A DNA stretch of 64,000 nt from Brachypterus glaber (Eukaryota > Arthropoda > Insecta > Coleoptera > Kateretidae), in assembly GCA_958510825.1 (NCBI GenBank), contig OY294044.1:47704626-47768625 (forward strand), in the 5' to 3' direction. Made by a program: the position numbers and the translations under genes. Shown one piece after another: positions 1-10,587 of the stretch. Position 1 is the first letter of the stretch. Each line of letters opens with the position of its first letter. Under the pieces are notes generated by a model that saw nothing but the letters and a program-made list of their open reading frames with translations, searched no databases and had not been told where the DNA came from.

Positions 1-690
1 TATGCAAAAAATTCTATTTATGCCGGAGGCACTTCCCCAGGCCACCAGTCCGTAACTTACTTTGGACTCAAATAGGGCATGATACGCAGCTTTTAATACC
101 TCAAAAGAAACCATCCTCACAAGTGATCGAAAAACAAATACGCTTTTTGATAAGGAACTCGCCAAAACATTAACTTGAGAGTTCCAATTTAGATCAGGGT
201 CAAGGTGTAAACCAAGATATTTTACGGTAGAAGGATTATTAAATGTATGAAGCGGTCTATGAGTAAAAAATATGTTAACAGTTTTGTTTATATTGAGGGA
301 AAGTTTATTTGTAGAAAACCAGTTTTTGCATGTGCTAGTCCCTCACCCATGAGCTCAATTGTAAGTCTCAAATTAAAATTATTTGAAATTACGTTAGAAT
401 CATCAGCAAATAGAAGATTATCCCAATAAGGAAGAGCAGCCTTATTGTGTATTGTCTTCTATTGCTGAGATATGAAGAAATTAGCTTTACACTCAGTGAA
501 TAAAAACCATAGAATTTTAACTTGTGCAGTAGCTCAGGGTGAGAAACACAGTCAAATGCTTTCTGCAAATCACAAAATGTTACGCCAACATATTCTCCAT
601 TTTCCTGTTTTTTTATAACTAAATCCAGAAGTTTTATAAATGCGTTCTTGGTTGACATCCCTTACCTAAACCCGAATTACTTTCTTTGAT
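1..690 (-). pseudogene. Non-LTR retrotransposon reverse transcriptase fragment (jockey/CR1-like)
   Basis: Minus-strand translation gives the RT palm region in order: a degraded FGFR-x-GMSTKNA motif near 650-685, then VTFCDLQKAFDCVSH (RT block with the first catalytic Asp) at 560-610, then LLFADDSNVI (the ADD catalytic pair) near 395-425, then SLNINKTVNIFFTHR near 255-300 and the post-RT stretch VKYLGLHLDPDLNW further on. The fragment runs off the left edge. It is dead: two in-frame TAA codons flank the FGFR motif at about 664-690 and the frame changes near 430 between the AFD and ADD blocks. The order of blocks is that of jockey/CR1-type RTs; the clade is inferred from motif feel only. Confidence 0.85.
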
Positions 691-1560
691 TACAATAAAA
701 AAATTGTAGATAATTAGAAAATTAACTATAACAGAATAGAATAGGTTTATTTAATTATTTTTACAATTTTACACAAATAATTCATTAAATCACATTTAGG
801 TATAAGATTTAAATTAATAACTTAAAACAATTATAACCGTCATTATATTTCTATAATAATTTGTGCGGTTTTTAATTATAGACTGTCCTGGTTCAAAGTT
901 ATTCACTTTCAGATCGAGTTTGTAAAACCCTTATACATAGTTTGTTAAATTTCGATTTAAAACCAATAATAAATTATGAGTAAATAAATTATATAAGAAA
1001 ACTGAGCGTTTCCAAAGCCAAACAAAAACTGAATAACGGCGAACCGTGGCTTTGGTTGGCCTCCGAGTCTTTTTGCTTGATAATGATGTTTATTAAATAA
1101 TTTGATTTATATTGACAACTTATTATTTTTTACATATATATTACTTAATTCAAAAATTAAACATGCCCCAGACCTTGAAATGATATTTTAAAAGATGTTA
1201 ACATAGACTATAACTCAAAGAACAAGTTTTCAAAAAAGTTATTCTAAATGATTTTTTATTTATATATTTGGAAATTTTAAATCTACATCCAAAAAATTTT
1301 AATGTTGATTTGGACCTAGGTTTTTAAATTTTCTTAAAACGTGGTCAGACACTTTAAAATATTGTTATAAGTTATATGTTATACTGTAATAAACTGATGG
1401 CTAAATTATAACTGTTCTTCATATTTGGATGAATACTCACAGGCATTAAATTTAAAGCTTACGTAAGCGGTTTGAAATAAAAACTTCACATATTTTTTTT
1501 ACTAGAGGCATTGTAGGAAAATCAACTTTATATCTCCTACACTGATGAAAAAAGTTTTAC
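691..1560. other. AT-rich stretch, no gene seen
   Basis: No open frame of interest and no clear repeat boundary. A short GC-richer patch at 1015-1075 is unexplained. Confidence 0.5.
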
Positions 1561-1570
1561 ACATTTGACC

Positions 1571-1661
1571 GTATAGACCTGAATTGACACGGAAACGTGT
1601 TAAATTGTGTAAAAATGTGTAATTTTAACACTACTTTTCCGTATTAGTTCAGGTCTACACG
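1571..1661. repeat. Imperfect palindrome (foldback)
   Basis: The arm reading CCGTATAGACCTGAATTGAC near 1571 returns in reverse complement as GTTCAGGTCTACACGG near 1646, with ACGGAAA and TTTCCGT also paired inside. About 90 bp fold back on themselves, like a tiny MITE or the end of a larger foldback element. Confidence 0.6.
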
Positions 1662-1689
1662 GTTGACTTTGTAATAGTATATTACATAA

Positions 1690-1830
1690 CTAGTGTGGAA
1701 TGTGACATATTTCACGCGAGTGGGAAGGTTTACCAACGAGCCGTCAGGCGAGTGTGGAAACCCCACGAGTGTAAGAAATACACTTTCCAACGAGTTATGT
1801 ACACTATTTTTCCTACGATCCCGAAAAAAT
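1690..1830. repeat. Palindromic end of a dispersed element (GAGCCGTCAGGCGAG core)
   Basis: The stretch TGTGACATATTTCACG.. pairs loosely with ..AGAAATACACTTTCC around a central ACGAGCCGTCAGGCGAGTG. The same layout (AT-rich arms around a CGAGCCG-N-CGGCGAG type core) is at 8340-8470, 26800-28060, 50740-50800, 53195-53335 and 59385-59500. Confidence 0.5.
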
Positions 1831-1940
1831 ATAAAGTTTAAACTTTAAGAATTCCTAGTTTAATATTTTCTAATTTTAATTGCTTATTCTGGGAAATTTT
1901 TGAGAAAAGCCAAACAAAAAATAGCATACAAATTTATATA

Positions 1941-2665
1941 CAGTGCAGTACAAAAGTCACCCCCCCCCCCTTTTAACTTTTGAACGAGTTGAGATATCGA
2001 CTTCAAATTTAGAACTCTTCAACAAGACAACTTAAATTATCTTTTAGCATATATTTGATATTTTCAGCTCTTAAAATGTGGTCAGGGGGGCATTGGGGGA
2101 CATTTTTTTAAATAGAAAAAATAGAAAGGGGGGTCGTGTGATCATCATTTTAAAGCTCATAAAATTCTCTATTTAAACTAACATTTTTAAATTTTTTAAA
2201 AATGTTTTTTAAGGTTTTGATTTTTCAATTTTTCAAATTCGATTTTTTATTTTTTTTTTATAAATTTTTATTTATGTCAACTAAAATTAGTTTAAAAGTA
2301 TAATTAACATTTTTTTATGATGAAATTAGGCATTTTTAAAAAATTATTTGTTTTTTTAGAGGAATTTTGACATTAATACCCATTTTCAACCCCATTTTAA
2401 ACCCAATTTTTTTTTTTTTAAATTTAAAAATATGGAGTTAAATGGAGAATTTTATAAACTTTAAAATGATGTATTACATGACGCCCCCTTCCATTTAAAA
2501 AATTTGCCCCCATGCCCCCCTGCCCACATTTTAAGAGCTGAAAGTATTAAATATATGCTAAAAGATAGTTTAAATTGTCTTATTTAAAAGTTCCAAATTT
2601 GAAGTCGATATCTCAACTGGTTCAAAAGTTAAGAGGGGTGGGGGGGTGACTTTTGCACCGCTCTG
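1941..2665. mobile_element. Tc1/mariner-type MITE with ~200-bp terminal inverted repeats, copy 1
   Basis: Ends read CAGTGCAGTACAAAAGTCAC (left) and, in reverse complement, CAGAGCGGTGCAAAAGTCAC (right). TA dinucleotides flank both ends (1939-1940, 2666-2667), the Tc1/mariner target. The inverted repeats run inward about 200 bp and hold poly-C/poly-G runs after the GTCAC word. There is no transposase ORF. Related copies are at 33446-34584 and 42067-43089. Confidence 0.85.
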
Positions 2666-2667
2666 TA

Positions 2668-4869
2668 TGTATGTCAACAGGAAATATGTTTTTTATTCAG
2701 CTTTAGTTTTCTTGGTTTTATATTTAATACAAATATTATGGAAGCTCAACACTGTTTAATGGGTTGCCTAACCGCAAGCATCTTTTAAATCAAGGAAAAT
2801 TTGACAGTTTACTAATTAAATTTGATTTCTGTGGATATGCTACCATATAAGGCTGTAAAATTCTACAATGTTTTACATTTCATGAGGAAATATTGATGTT
2901 TTTTATAAAATGTAAGGTAACTAAATCACAAATTAAGTAATTTTTATAAAATTTTGATATTAATAAAACATATTAAGTTATATTGACCTGGGTCAAAATA
3001 GTAAGGTTATAACTATAGTTTTTATGTTTGACATGAAAAACAGAAAAATTTGGATTGAAAAACATAAAAGAAATAAAAAAGTCTGTAATGAAAGGTGGAA
3101 AATGGCATGTAAAACTAGGTGAGTAAAATTCGTAGAATTTACAACGTAAATATCTAAACAAAATTAGGCAAACCTACATACATAAATATCAAACTAGGGT
3201 GATATGAAAATTTTAAACAAGTGTGATATAAGGCGTTTTCTAAAGAACAAAAGAGTGTGCTAAATGTCATTTTCATAGAGGATCGTAGGAAAAAAAATTT
3301 TCATCAGTGTATCCTTATAGTGTACTGACAAAATTCATTTGGTTTGACTAAAATATCTTAGCATCAAAATTAACTGGGACACAGCTTCGTAAGCTGCGCA
3401 ATTTCGTAAAACATCAATATCTAAACTGTATAATATAATAATCTCATGTACACTGAATATTAACTCTAATCTCTTGTGTTTTGTATTTACAAGCGAACAA
3501 TGTGCAAAGTGACATTATACCTTTAAAACCGAAGTTATTTCGAAGTTAATAAGACTAAATATTCCTTTTTTATTCATCGTACAAAGTTATATTGGTACAG
3601 GATGACTCTTGATACTAACTAAAGTTCCTAAATGTGGCGTTTTCTGTCAAGAAAAAGAGTGTAGACAGTAAAATCCGGTAAAAATTACACTAGGCAACAC
3701 GGTTTCTTGCCCTAATTGCAGTCATACGTTTTTTAACTAATTTAGGGTTGCTGAGCGAATCTGGCCCCAGAAACCAAACCAAGTGGTGTAGTGACCATGT
3801 CAGCTTTCTCAGTCAAAAAGGACATATTATAGAGAATATAATAGAGACCTATTGGAAAATCCTTATGCATAAACCTATTCAATTGTTTTGTTTTGTTCTT
3901 ATAAGTTTAAGTAGAAAAATCTGTATGAAACGTGTAAGCATTTATAAGTTTTCTATGTTTTTGAATAGATAATTTAGTAGGAAAATCCCTATGAAACGTT
4001 TAAGTATCTATAAGTTTTCACATTTTTTTTGGACAGATTTTTCCAAGACCTGTCAAAACCCATAGATATGTACACAATTCATAAAAAATTTCCTACTTCG
4101 ACCTATACAACAATTTTATAGGATTACATAAGTTTTCTATAAAACATGTAGATATTTATAGGTTTTGGATGGGGATTTTAGCATTACTTTTTAATTGATA
4201 GTTTTAATGTCTTTAATTGTAGAGTAATGAAATTATGCCATCCATGTAGAATGTTTCTACTACCTCAGGTTTCTGAGAAAAATGATACAAAAGTGGTAAA
4301 AAATCATTATTTAAGTCCTGTTCTAAAATCGTGAGAGATAAAAATATTCTGAAGACAAATTTGGATTCGCCGACTCAATGTTGGTTAAAAAATACCCAAC
4401 TTATATTATGGAAACTTTAAATTCATAGGTAGAATAAGTACAGATACTAGGGAAAAAAATAATTAAAAAAGAAATTGATCCTGTGACACAACTAAGTAGG
4501 GGTGGGGTGTGAGGAGACAAGCTTATGCTAAAAAACGCCAGAAAGTATAATTAGGGGTCAAAAATAAACCAAAAATATTAAGACCATTAAAGAAACGAAA
4601 AAAAAAAAAATAAGAAATATTGTTTTTACAAATTATTTTAAAATTGGCATAATTGCCTGTAATAAAATTTAATAAATAAAAAGTCTTGCCCAAGTCTGGA
4701 TACAGGATCTTTATTAATCACTTGCTCAAGAATCGTACAATTCTTTACAAAGAACTTTGTCAAGTACTCTGGTCAATAAACTTGTACAAGTTCAATGTTA
4801 CTAGGGCTAGAAGGGGGCTGAATTGCAAATTTTTTTGTGGGGTATTTAAAATTACCACCTTAATTTTGA
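2668..4869. other. Intergenic AT-rich region with minor repeats, no gene seen
   Basis: A ~44-bp segment (AGTAGAAAAATCTGTATGAA.. at 3909) is repeated about 68 bp later (AGTAGGAAAATCCCTATGAA.. at 3977). The word GTTTTCTGTCAAGAA with flanks near 3637-3662 recurs near 13897-13922, so these sites share an unidentified repeat. The short open frames here look random. Confidence 0.5.
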
Positions 4870-4877
4870 TCATAGAT

Positions 4878-5020
4878 CAGGGGCGGATTTATTTCATTTT
4901 AAGGGGGGCATCCATAAGGAACAAAATTGCGCTTTCATCAAAAATATAATTTTGAAGGTATTTCTATGCTAATATATGTCGCTGGGGGGAGCATGCATGG
5001 TCCCCCTAAATCCGCCGGTG
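4878..5020. mobile_element. hAT-type MITE, 143 bp, with 8-bp target duplication
   Basis: Ends are CAGGGGCGGATTTA (left) and, reverse complemented, CACCGGCGGATTTA (right). The 8-bp direct repeat TCATAGAT flanks it at 4870-4877 and 5021-5028. CAGGGGCGG-type ends with an 8-bp duplication are typical of hAT elements. No coding capacity. Confidence 0.8.
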
Positions 5021-5035
5021 TCATAGATTATAATT

Positions 5036-5985
5036 ATTTATTTATTTATTATTAAAGAGACACAAACAGATTACAATCCATGAACAGTATCCCCGTACTA
5101 AATGTAAACTACAAGTAATCGCTAATTAATATCACAAAAAAAAACTTAAGTAGTTAATACAATGCCAATAATTTATATTAATTTATAATACTTCATAAAT
5201 AGTTAATATGATGGAATATAGTGAGATCAATAATTTAATTATGATATGATGTTGAGAATATTAAGAATATTCAATGGAAGGAAAAGAAGAGATTATGACT
5301 CAATAAACAATGATTTTAAAGAATTTTTAAATGTTAATAGATTTGTTGAGAAAATATCCAGATCTGTACAGTAAGAGTTTACAGAACGTAACATTCTAAT
5401 CACAGGTGAATTTTGAGAATGATTAGTTCTTCGGAAAGAAATAAGAAACAAATCACAGTTTCTTAGTCTTTTCAATGGAACATAAAATTTAATTTGAGCT
5501 AGAATAGAAGAGGAACTAATAACATTATTAATTATCTTGTAAATAAATAAGATTTCTGGTAGAATTCTTCTTTTTTCTACTGAGATGATATTTAAATGAA
5601 TACGTACGGCATTGTATTCGTTATTAACAACTATATGCCGTACTTTGTAAAAGAGAAATTTAAGGAATTTATTCTGGATATTTTCTAACCTATCGATATT
5701 ATTCTTGTATCTTGGACTCCAGACAATGCAGGCAAATTGCATTTTACTAAATATAAATGAATAATACAAGGATATTAAGGCTTTTGTGGTTTGAAAGTGT
5801 TTGCATTGTCTTTTTAGAAATCCCAGCATTTTGTTACAATAATTAACTAATTTGTCTATATGGAGGTTAAAAGTTAACTTGGAGTCGAGAAGTACTCCTA
5901 GATCTTTAATTTAAGATACTCTATTTAAGTATGTATTGCCAAGTTTGTAACGATTCAGAATTATTAATTAATAACCAATAAAAAA
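5036..5985 (-). pseudogene. Non-LTR retrotransposon, 3' part: post-RT region plus 3' tail
   Basis: The minus-strand frame 5293-5829 and its upstream extension read RYKLGNTYLNRVS, a stop (TAA near 5911-5913), IKDLGVLLDSKLTFNLHIDK, then a long C-terminal region with FIFSKMQFACIVWSPRY and DRLENIQNKFLKFL. These are the thumb and post-RT motifs of jockey-like proteins (KDLGV.LDSKL, .Y..VWSP.Y, LE.IQ.KFL). The RT palm is missing, so the copy is 5'-truncated. About 250 bp of 3' UTR follow, ending in an ATTT-rich tail at 5036-5056, as expected for target-primed insertion. Confidence 0.85.
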
Positions 5986-6831
5986 GTATCAATGTATCAC
6001 ATTTTTATGATATAGGTCAACCCATTTGTGTTTTCTGGAGATTATAAATTTTACTAGCATATTCCCAACCCCAGCAATATTTTTTATAATAGCACTATTG
6101 TGTCCTCTTTTTGTAGCTAGCTGCTTTTGTTATACTCGAAGCGACATAATAAACTAGTTAATATAAAGCTTATTATAACCTGAGAAAGAGAACGTCAATA
6201 TATTGTATAGGGGAAGTCAGGGTTAACCTGGCTACAGGGTTAACTGGTCCACCTGGATTTTATTAAGTTTGTTTATTAGTATTGGCGCATTAGTGCAAAT
6301 TCTAGTGATATTTAGTTAGTAGTATTGTTTAAAGTATTATGGCGGACCGTGTTGCCCACTTGTAAGTTGTAGTAAAGAAAGTTAATTTTTTTCGATGAAA
6401 AGTAGGTACTTACCTTAACTTTTATTTTTTAATTAATACTTTATTATTAATAGGAGGATCTAGACTAATATTTTACCTAATATTCTGAATATTTTGTTAA
6501 TTATTCTGCATAATTGCCACCTTCTAATAAATTATTAAGTATTAAAATTTTATGATTTCATTCAGTGGTGTCACTCAGGGTTAACTGGTTCGGGGTTTAC
6601 TGGACCTGATCAAAATCACTTATGTCAATATTAATTAGTTCGAGGTTAATTAGGCCATGTCCAGTTAACCCCGGACCAATTAATCCTGAGATATATCTAA
6701 TATTTAACATATTATGTTGTCCATTTTTATGTTAGAATTAAATTTCATTTGATTTTATTCCCAATAATTACAATACATATAAAGAACTTTCACTTTCGGG
6801 TTTAGACCGTGTTAATGGATTTTCACTTTCC

Positions 6832-6866
6832 GACGTTTCGTCTCTTACTACTAGAGACATCTTCAG
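6832..6866 (-). ncRNA. Hammerhead-ribozyme-like motif, PLE family A copy 1, left arm
   Basis: On the minus strand: CUGAAGA (6860-6866), hairpin GUCUCU-AGUAGUA-AGAGAC, GAAA, then C-GUC with cleavage predicted after 6832. CUGANGA, a closed stem II and GAAA are the hammerhead core; stem III would be only the ACGU palindrome. Stem I is UCC/GGA plus UUAAU/AUUAA beyond an internal loop. One extra U sits between the CUGAAGA box and stem II. Confidence 0.65.
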
Positions 6867-6909
6867 GGATTAATCTGAAACTAAGTTTCGAATCAACTTG
6901 TGTCACTAT

Positions 6910-7203
6910 TTATGACGAGTTGTGGTTATTCACCCGTGACGAGGTTTTTCCTATCAAAGACTTCCATATTGCAGGTAAGTGGTAACCAGTGTCCCGATTG
7001 ATATTGTTAGGATGCTTGATGATTTCTATCGATTCCCGTATCTTCCTTGGCATTTTTCTGTTTTCTGTTAATATTTGTTTTGTTTCAGACAAATTGATTT
7101 TATGACCTGTTTCATGTACATGTTCGGCTACTGCCGATAAGGAAATTTGTTTCTTTCTTATATTGCGCTCATGCTCTTGAAGTCTTGTAGAAATTTTTCT
7201 CTT
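6910..7203 (-). pseudogene. GIY-YIG endonuclease C-terminus of a Penelope-like element
   Basis: The minus frame upstream of the first Met reads RKISTRLQEHERNIRKKQ, then SAVAEHVHETGHKINLSETK, then RKIRESIEIIKHPNNINRDTG and LPAIWKSLI. R-x2-EH, AVAEH..H-x2-GH, IRE-x-IEI and NINRD-x-G..LP-x-IW are the conserved order at the C-terminus of Penelope-like proteins, where this nicking domain follows the RT. The RT and the GIY-YIG core strand are absent (5' truncation). The same peptide occurs at 40376-40558 without change and at 39979-40161 with one substitution, so the family is young. Confidence 0.85.
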
Positions 7204-7287
7204 AGTTAGTTAGTTAGTTAGTGAATAACCACAACTCGTCATAAATAGTGACACAAGTTGATTCGAAACTTAGTTTCAGATTAATCC

Positions 7288-7322
7288 CTGAAGATGTCTC
7301 TAGTAGTAAGAGACGAAACGTC
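7288..7322 (+). ncRNA. Hammerhead-ribozyme-like motif, PLE family A copy 1, right arm
   Basis: Mirror copy of the motif in the left arm with the core intact: CUGAAGA at 7288-7294, GAAA at 7315-7318, GUC at 7320-7322. Stem I partners lie at 7281-7287 and 7323-7345. Confidence 0.65.
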
Positions 7323-7737
7323 GGAAAGTGAAAATCCATTAACACGGTCTAAACCCGAAAGTGAAAGTTCTTTATATCTTAATGGCCGTGAAAGCTTAAA
7401 ATCTAAAATTACAATACATTTTTGTTAGTGGACCAGTTAACCCTGAGTAGTGGCCCAGTTAACCCTGGCCTATGGGGTTAACTGGTCCAGCGGGGTTAAC
7501 TGCTTTATCGTTAATAACTTTTTTTATATAAATAATATTTGTCTGAAGTATTAATATGTTCCAACTATTTCTACCTTTTGCTATAGAAAATTGTTTACAG
7601 GTTTTTCAAAAACTCGATATGAAAAAGCTGCCCAGTTAACCCCGACGTCTCCTACAAGTACGCCTCATATAATATCATGTATGTACTGAATAGCAATCTC
7701 ATCCACTTGTGTTTTATAAGTATGCTGTAGCTTGTTA

Positions 7738-7895
7738 CTTTAAGGCCTATCCAGAAGCTTGAATAAGAACCTAAAACATAAGAGTGCGGTGCCTTGATTG
7801 GCTTACAAGATACATGGCGGCACATCAAGCCAATCACGGCATCACATTGTTATGTATTGTGTTCTTATGCGAGCCTGTGAATAGGCACTTAGGCA
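7738..7895. mobile_element. Short palindromic MITE, copy 1
   Basis: AGGCCTATCCAGAAGCTTG near 7741 is matched in reverse by GAGCCTGTGAATAGGC near 7872; AATAAGAAC and GTTCTTATG also pair, as do GATTGGCTT.. and ..AAGCCAATC inside. A second copy is at 63466-63590. Confidence 0.65.
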
Positions 7896-7944
7896 TCATT
7901 ATATCGTCAACAGTAGTAAAAGTATGACTGCCAACAAAATATTA

Positions 7945-8475
7945 TGTTTTTCTATTTTGCGACTCTTATAAGCTCATAATCACACGCATTTTGCGTGTTC
8001 TTATAGGCCCGTAAGAGGTCTGTACTTTTTGTTCTTTTGAGTTGGCAACAGACCTGGCCTATCGCTTGACGTTTTCCGTGCAAATGTCAATGTTTAAAGT
8101 TGAATTTTCTACAAAATTTTGTGGTTAGGTTATTTTTACCATGTTTAAATTGTGGCTTGGTTAATTGCAGTAAAAAAAAAGAAGAGATGACTATAAAATA
8201 TATCAAAATATCATTTGTTCTTAGAATTTTAAACATGGTGTAAACTGTAATGCCAATCCAAAACAAAAATCCTTTAATCAGTCATCAATTTAAATGTAAG
8301 TTTTTTTAAATTTTATAGCAAAATAGAAAAAATTGTATAAAGCACTCGTTTCATAACACATTTTTAGCGCACGAGTACAAGTTTAGAAAACGAGCCGCTT
8401 GCGGCGAGTTTTCTAAAGTACTAGTGTGCTAAAAACGTATGTTATGAAACTAGTACTTTAATATACTATTCCCTT
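7945..8475 (+). repeat. Dispersed element D, copy 1 (uninterrupted)
   Basis: Begins with nested hairpins (ATAATCACACGCATTTTGCGTG region near 7976-8005) and ends in a ~120-bp palindrome around CGAGCCGCTTGCGGCGAG (8391-8408), with arms AACGTATGTTATGAAAC and its complement. The reverse complement of the whole unit is at 26793-28445, where it is split by a piggyBac-type MITE. No convincing ORF. Confidence 0.7.
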
Positions 8476-8662
8476 TAGGCCTGTTATAATAGTTATATAT
8501 ATACAAAAAAAACTAGACAACAAAATCAAAACAGATTTTCACTTTTATAACTAAAAAAAATTATATGATCAATATTAAGCTAGCTATCATATACAAAATA
8601 ATAGTTCTTTGCCCCACGAATTTTACGAAAAAAAAAAACCTTTTAAAAATAGATCAAATTAT

Positions 8663-9607
8663 ACGATTCGCCCACCGCAGTAATGAGAAGAATCTAGCAC
8701 ATGCGCACTGGTTTGCTTATTTTTGTTTTGACGGATGTCAAAAGTGGCTTCCGTTTAGGCAGTTGGAGTTTTATGAAATATTTTAATTTGAGTGGGGTTG
8801 CGGTGCGCATCAGGTCCACAAAAATGAACTATATTTTTGCACTGATTTCTGGTTTTATTACTAAAACTTACTGTCTTGAATATAATTAGGTGCGGAAAAT
8901 CCAGTTTTTTTGTTAGAATATATAGCAAAAGATTGTTAAAATACTCACGAATTTCTGTTTTATAGGGGCGTTGGTTTACGTTAACAATGGTTTGGTTTGG
9001 TAGTTGGCTGGTTTGGTGTTTTTTTTTAATGGGAGGCGTTGGTTTACGTTAACAATGGTTTGGTTTGGTAGTTTGCTGGTTTGGTGTTTTTTTTTTTAAT
9101 GGGAGGCGTTGGTTTACGTTAACAATGGTTTGGTTTGGTAGTTTGCTGGTTTGGTGTTTTTTTTTTTAATGGGAGGCGTTGGTTTACGTTAACAATGGTT
9201 TGGTTTGGTAGTTTTCTGGTTTAGTGTTTTTTTTTTTAATGGGAGGCGTTGGTTTACGTTAATAATGGTTTGGTTTGGTAGTTTGCTAGTTTGGTGTTTT
9301 TTTTAATGGGAGGAATTTTTCAGATACGATATTTCAGAATTTAGAAGGCGATATATTTTAAGAACCAAATGTTTATTAATGAATATTCCGCAAGTTTTTT
9401 TTACGAAAATGCTATTAAAAGCGAGTACTTTTAACCAATTAAAAAAAAAAATGTTAGCTCGCAAATAAAAAAGTAGATATTTTTGTAAAATTCTGCAAAA
9501 GAATGTTACATAACATTAAAATAATTTTTGGCATACGTCAAAATAAAAAATAAGAAAATCAGTGCGCATGCGCTGGATTCTTCTCATTATTGCGGTAAGT
9601 GAATCGT
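8663..9607. mobile_element. hAT-like nonautonomous transposon with internal minisatellite, copy A
   Basis: Ends are ACGATTCGCCCACCGCAGTA and, in reverse complement, ACGATTCACTTACCGCAATA; the inverted repeats continue about 50 bp through GAGAAGAATC. An 8-bp duplication CAAATTAT flanks it (8655-8662, 9608-9615). The 8-bp length suggests hAT or P-like transposition; superfamily is inference since the termini are not the usual CAGGG. No transposase. Copy B is at 21063-21873. Confidence 0.85.
8965..9310 (+). repeat. Minisatellite, ~69-bp unit, five copies
   Basis: Units of GGCGTTGGTTTACGTTAACA.. followed by a TGGTTTGG-rich stretch and a poly-T/TTAATGGGA spacer. It lies inside the hAT-like element; copy B holds three units, so unit number varies between copies. 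Confidence 0.9.
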
Positions 9608-10307
9608 CAAATTATTACTTTTAATGTGGACTTCCCTTAAAAGTAATGTGATCTATTTCTGTATATTCCCTATATAAAATACCGCTAATGTATCACCATG
9701 ACTATCTCCTTTGAAAATAATAAATTTAGCTCGTAGGTTTTTATTTATAGTTTCCGCGAAAAGATAATAGTTTTTCTAAAGTATTGCCCTTCTTTTCTGC
9801 CTAATTAAATACAAGAAAATTATATCCTTCACATTTGTTATGTTAATTGTTACTAAGATAAGGTTTGTGCTATCCTTAAAACATTTTAAAGAAGTTTTCT
9901 GTGTTTTTCTGTGAAAAAAGACTATCGTTTCAATAGGAAACTTTGGGCTTGATGACAAAAAATATATTTTTCTTATAAAAATTAAAAATGATAAAAAAAT
10001 TATGAAAAACTGATTTCTAAGATTTATTTATTATCTAATACTTAACATCTAAATAAATAGAAAATCGTCAAAACTCATTATATTATTACAAATTTGGCAA
10101 CAGCGCATCACTCAACACACACACAATTATTAGCGCGATTTTGGAATTGACCAATGAGTGGTATTCTTTCTCACTCTCTCTTACTTGTAATGCTGCCATA
10201 TCCTGTATTTTTCTGTATAAGGATTCGCAGTTTAAAAAAATAAAAAAAGTACGTTCCGGGCCATTTTAAGAGCTGAGAAAGAAGTATTTTTTTATGTGTT
10301 TGTAAGT

Positions 10308-10587
10308 GGGAGGATTGGTGTAGTGGACTACCGCGTCGTACTTGGCGAGTTTACTACCCAAAATAGCGTGAGTTCGATTCCCATCGGCGCCGATTTGCCT
10401 TTTTCAGTTAATTAATAATTGAAATTTGGCGAAGGCGTAAGTGAAGCGGACACTCCTTATAAATTGGTTCGAAAGTTAATTAAAGCCGGTGGTTCCCTCT
10501 ACTACTAGCCCACACAAGTCCTGGACTTAGGGGATGCTTAATTAAGTAGAATAGTACGAGGTTAAACAAAATGTAATGTAATGTAAA
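10308..10587 (+). mobile_element. tRNA-derived SINE, copy 1
   Basis: Head GGGAGGATTGGTGTAGTGG (A-box-like) and GTGAGTTCGATTCCCA (B box) 50-60 bp apart, as in a pol III promoter. Body CCGATTTGCCTTTTTCAGTT.., GGCGAAGGCGTAAGTGAAGC, then a conserved 3' region ending AGTACGAGGTTAAAC and an AATGT tail. Other copies: 11861, 12793 (-), 33024, 39412 (-), 59522. Confidence 0.85.

Larger units (their letters stand above)
6779..7406. mobile_element. Penelope-like element, family A, copy 1 (head-to-head truncated pair)
   Basis: Two inverted arms with identical outer sequence (TAAAGAACTTTCACTTTCGG.. and its complement) meet near 7205-7235 at a TTAG repeat. The left arm reads on the minus strand and keeps the GIY-YIG C-terminus; the right arm is shorter. 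A 13-bp duplication AATTACAATACAT flanks it (6766-6778, 7407-7419). Each arm carries a hammerhead-like motif. Head-to-head joins of 5'-truncated copies and variable target duplications are known for Penelope-like elements. Confidence 0.85.
6210..7652. mobile_element. TA-flanked nonautonomous transposon with repeated GGTTAAC motif
   Basis: Ends read GGGGAAGTCAGGGTTAACC and, in reverse complement, GGAGACGTCGGGGTTAAC, with TA on both sides (6208-6209, 7653-7654). The word GGGTTAACTGG or its complement recurs at about 6214, 6227, 6575, 6662, 7434, 7458, 7479, 7492 and 7633, clustered near both ends. Such subterminal repeats are usually transposase binding sites (inference). The element is interrupted by a Penelope-like insertion at 6779-7406, leaving about 815 bp of its own sequence. 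No transposase. Confidence 0.7.

Noticed and set aside
2973..4949. Short open frames in the AT-rich region
   Set aside because: Low-complexity Phe/Ile/Lys-rich translations with no motif, compatible with chance.
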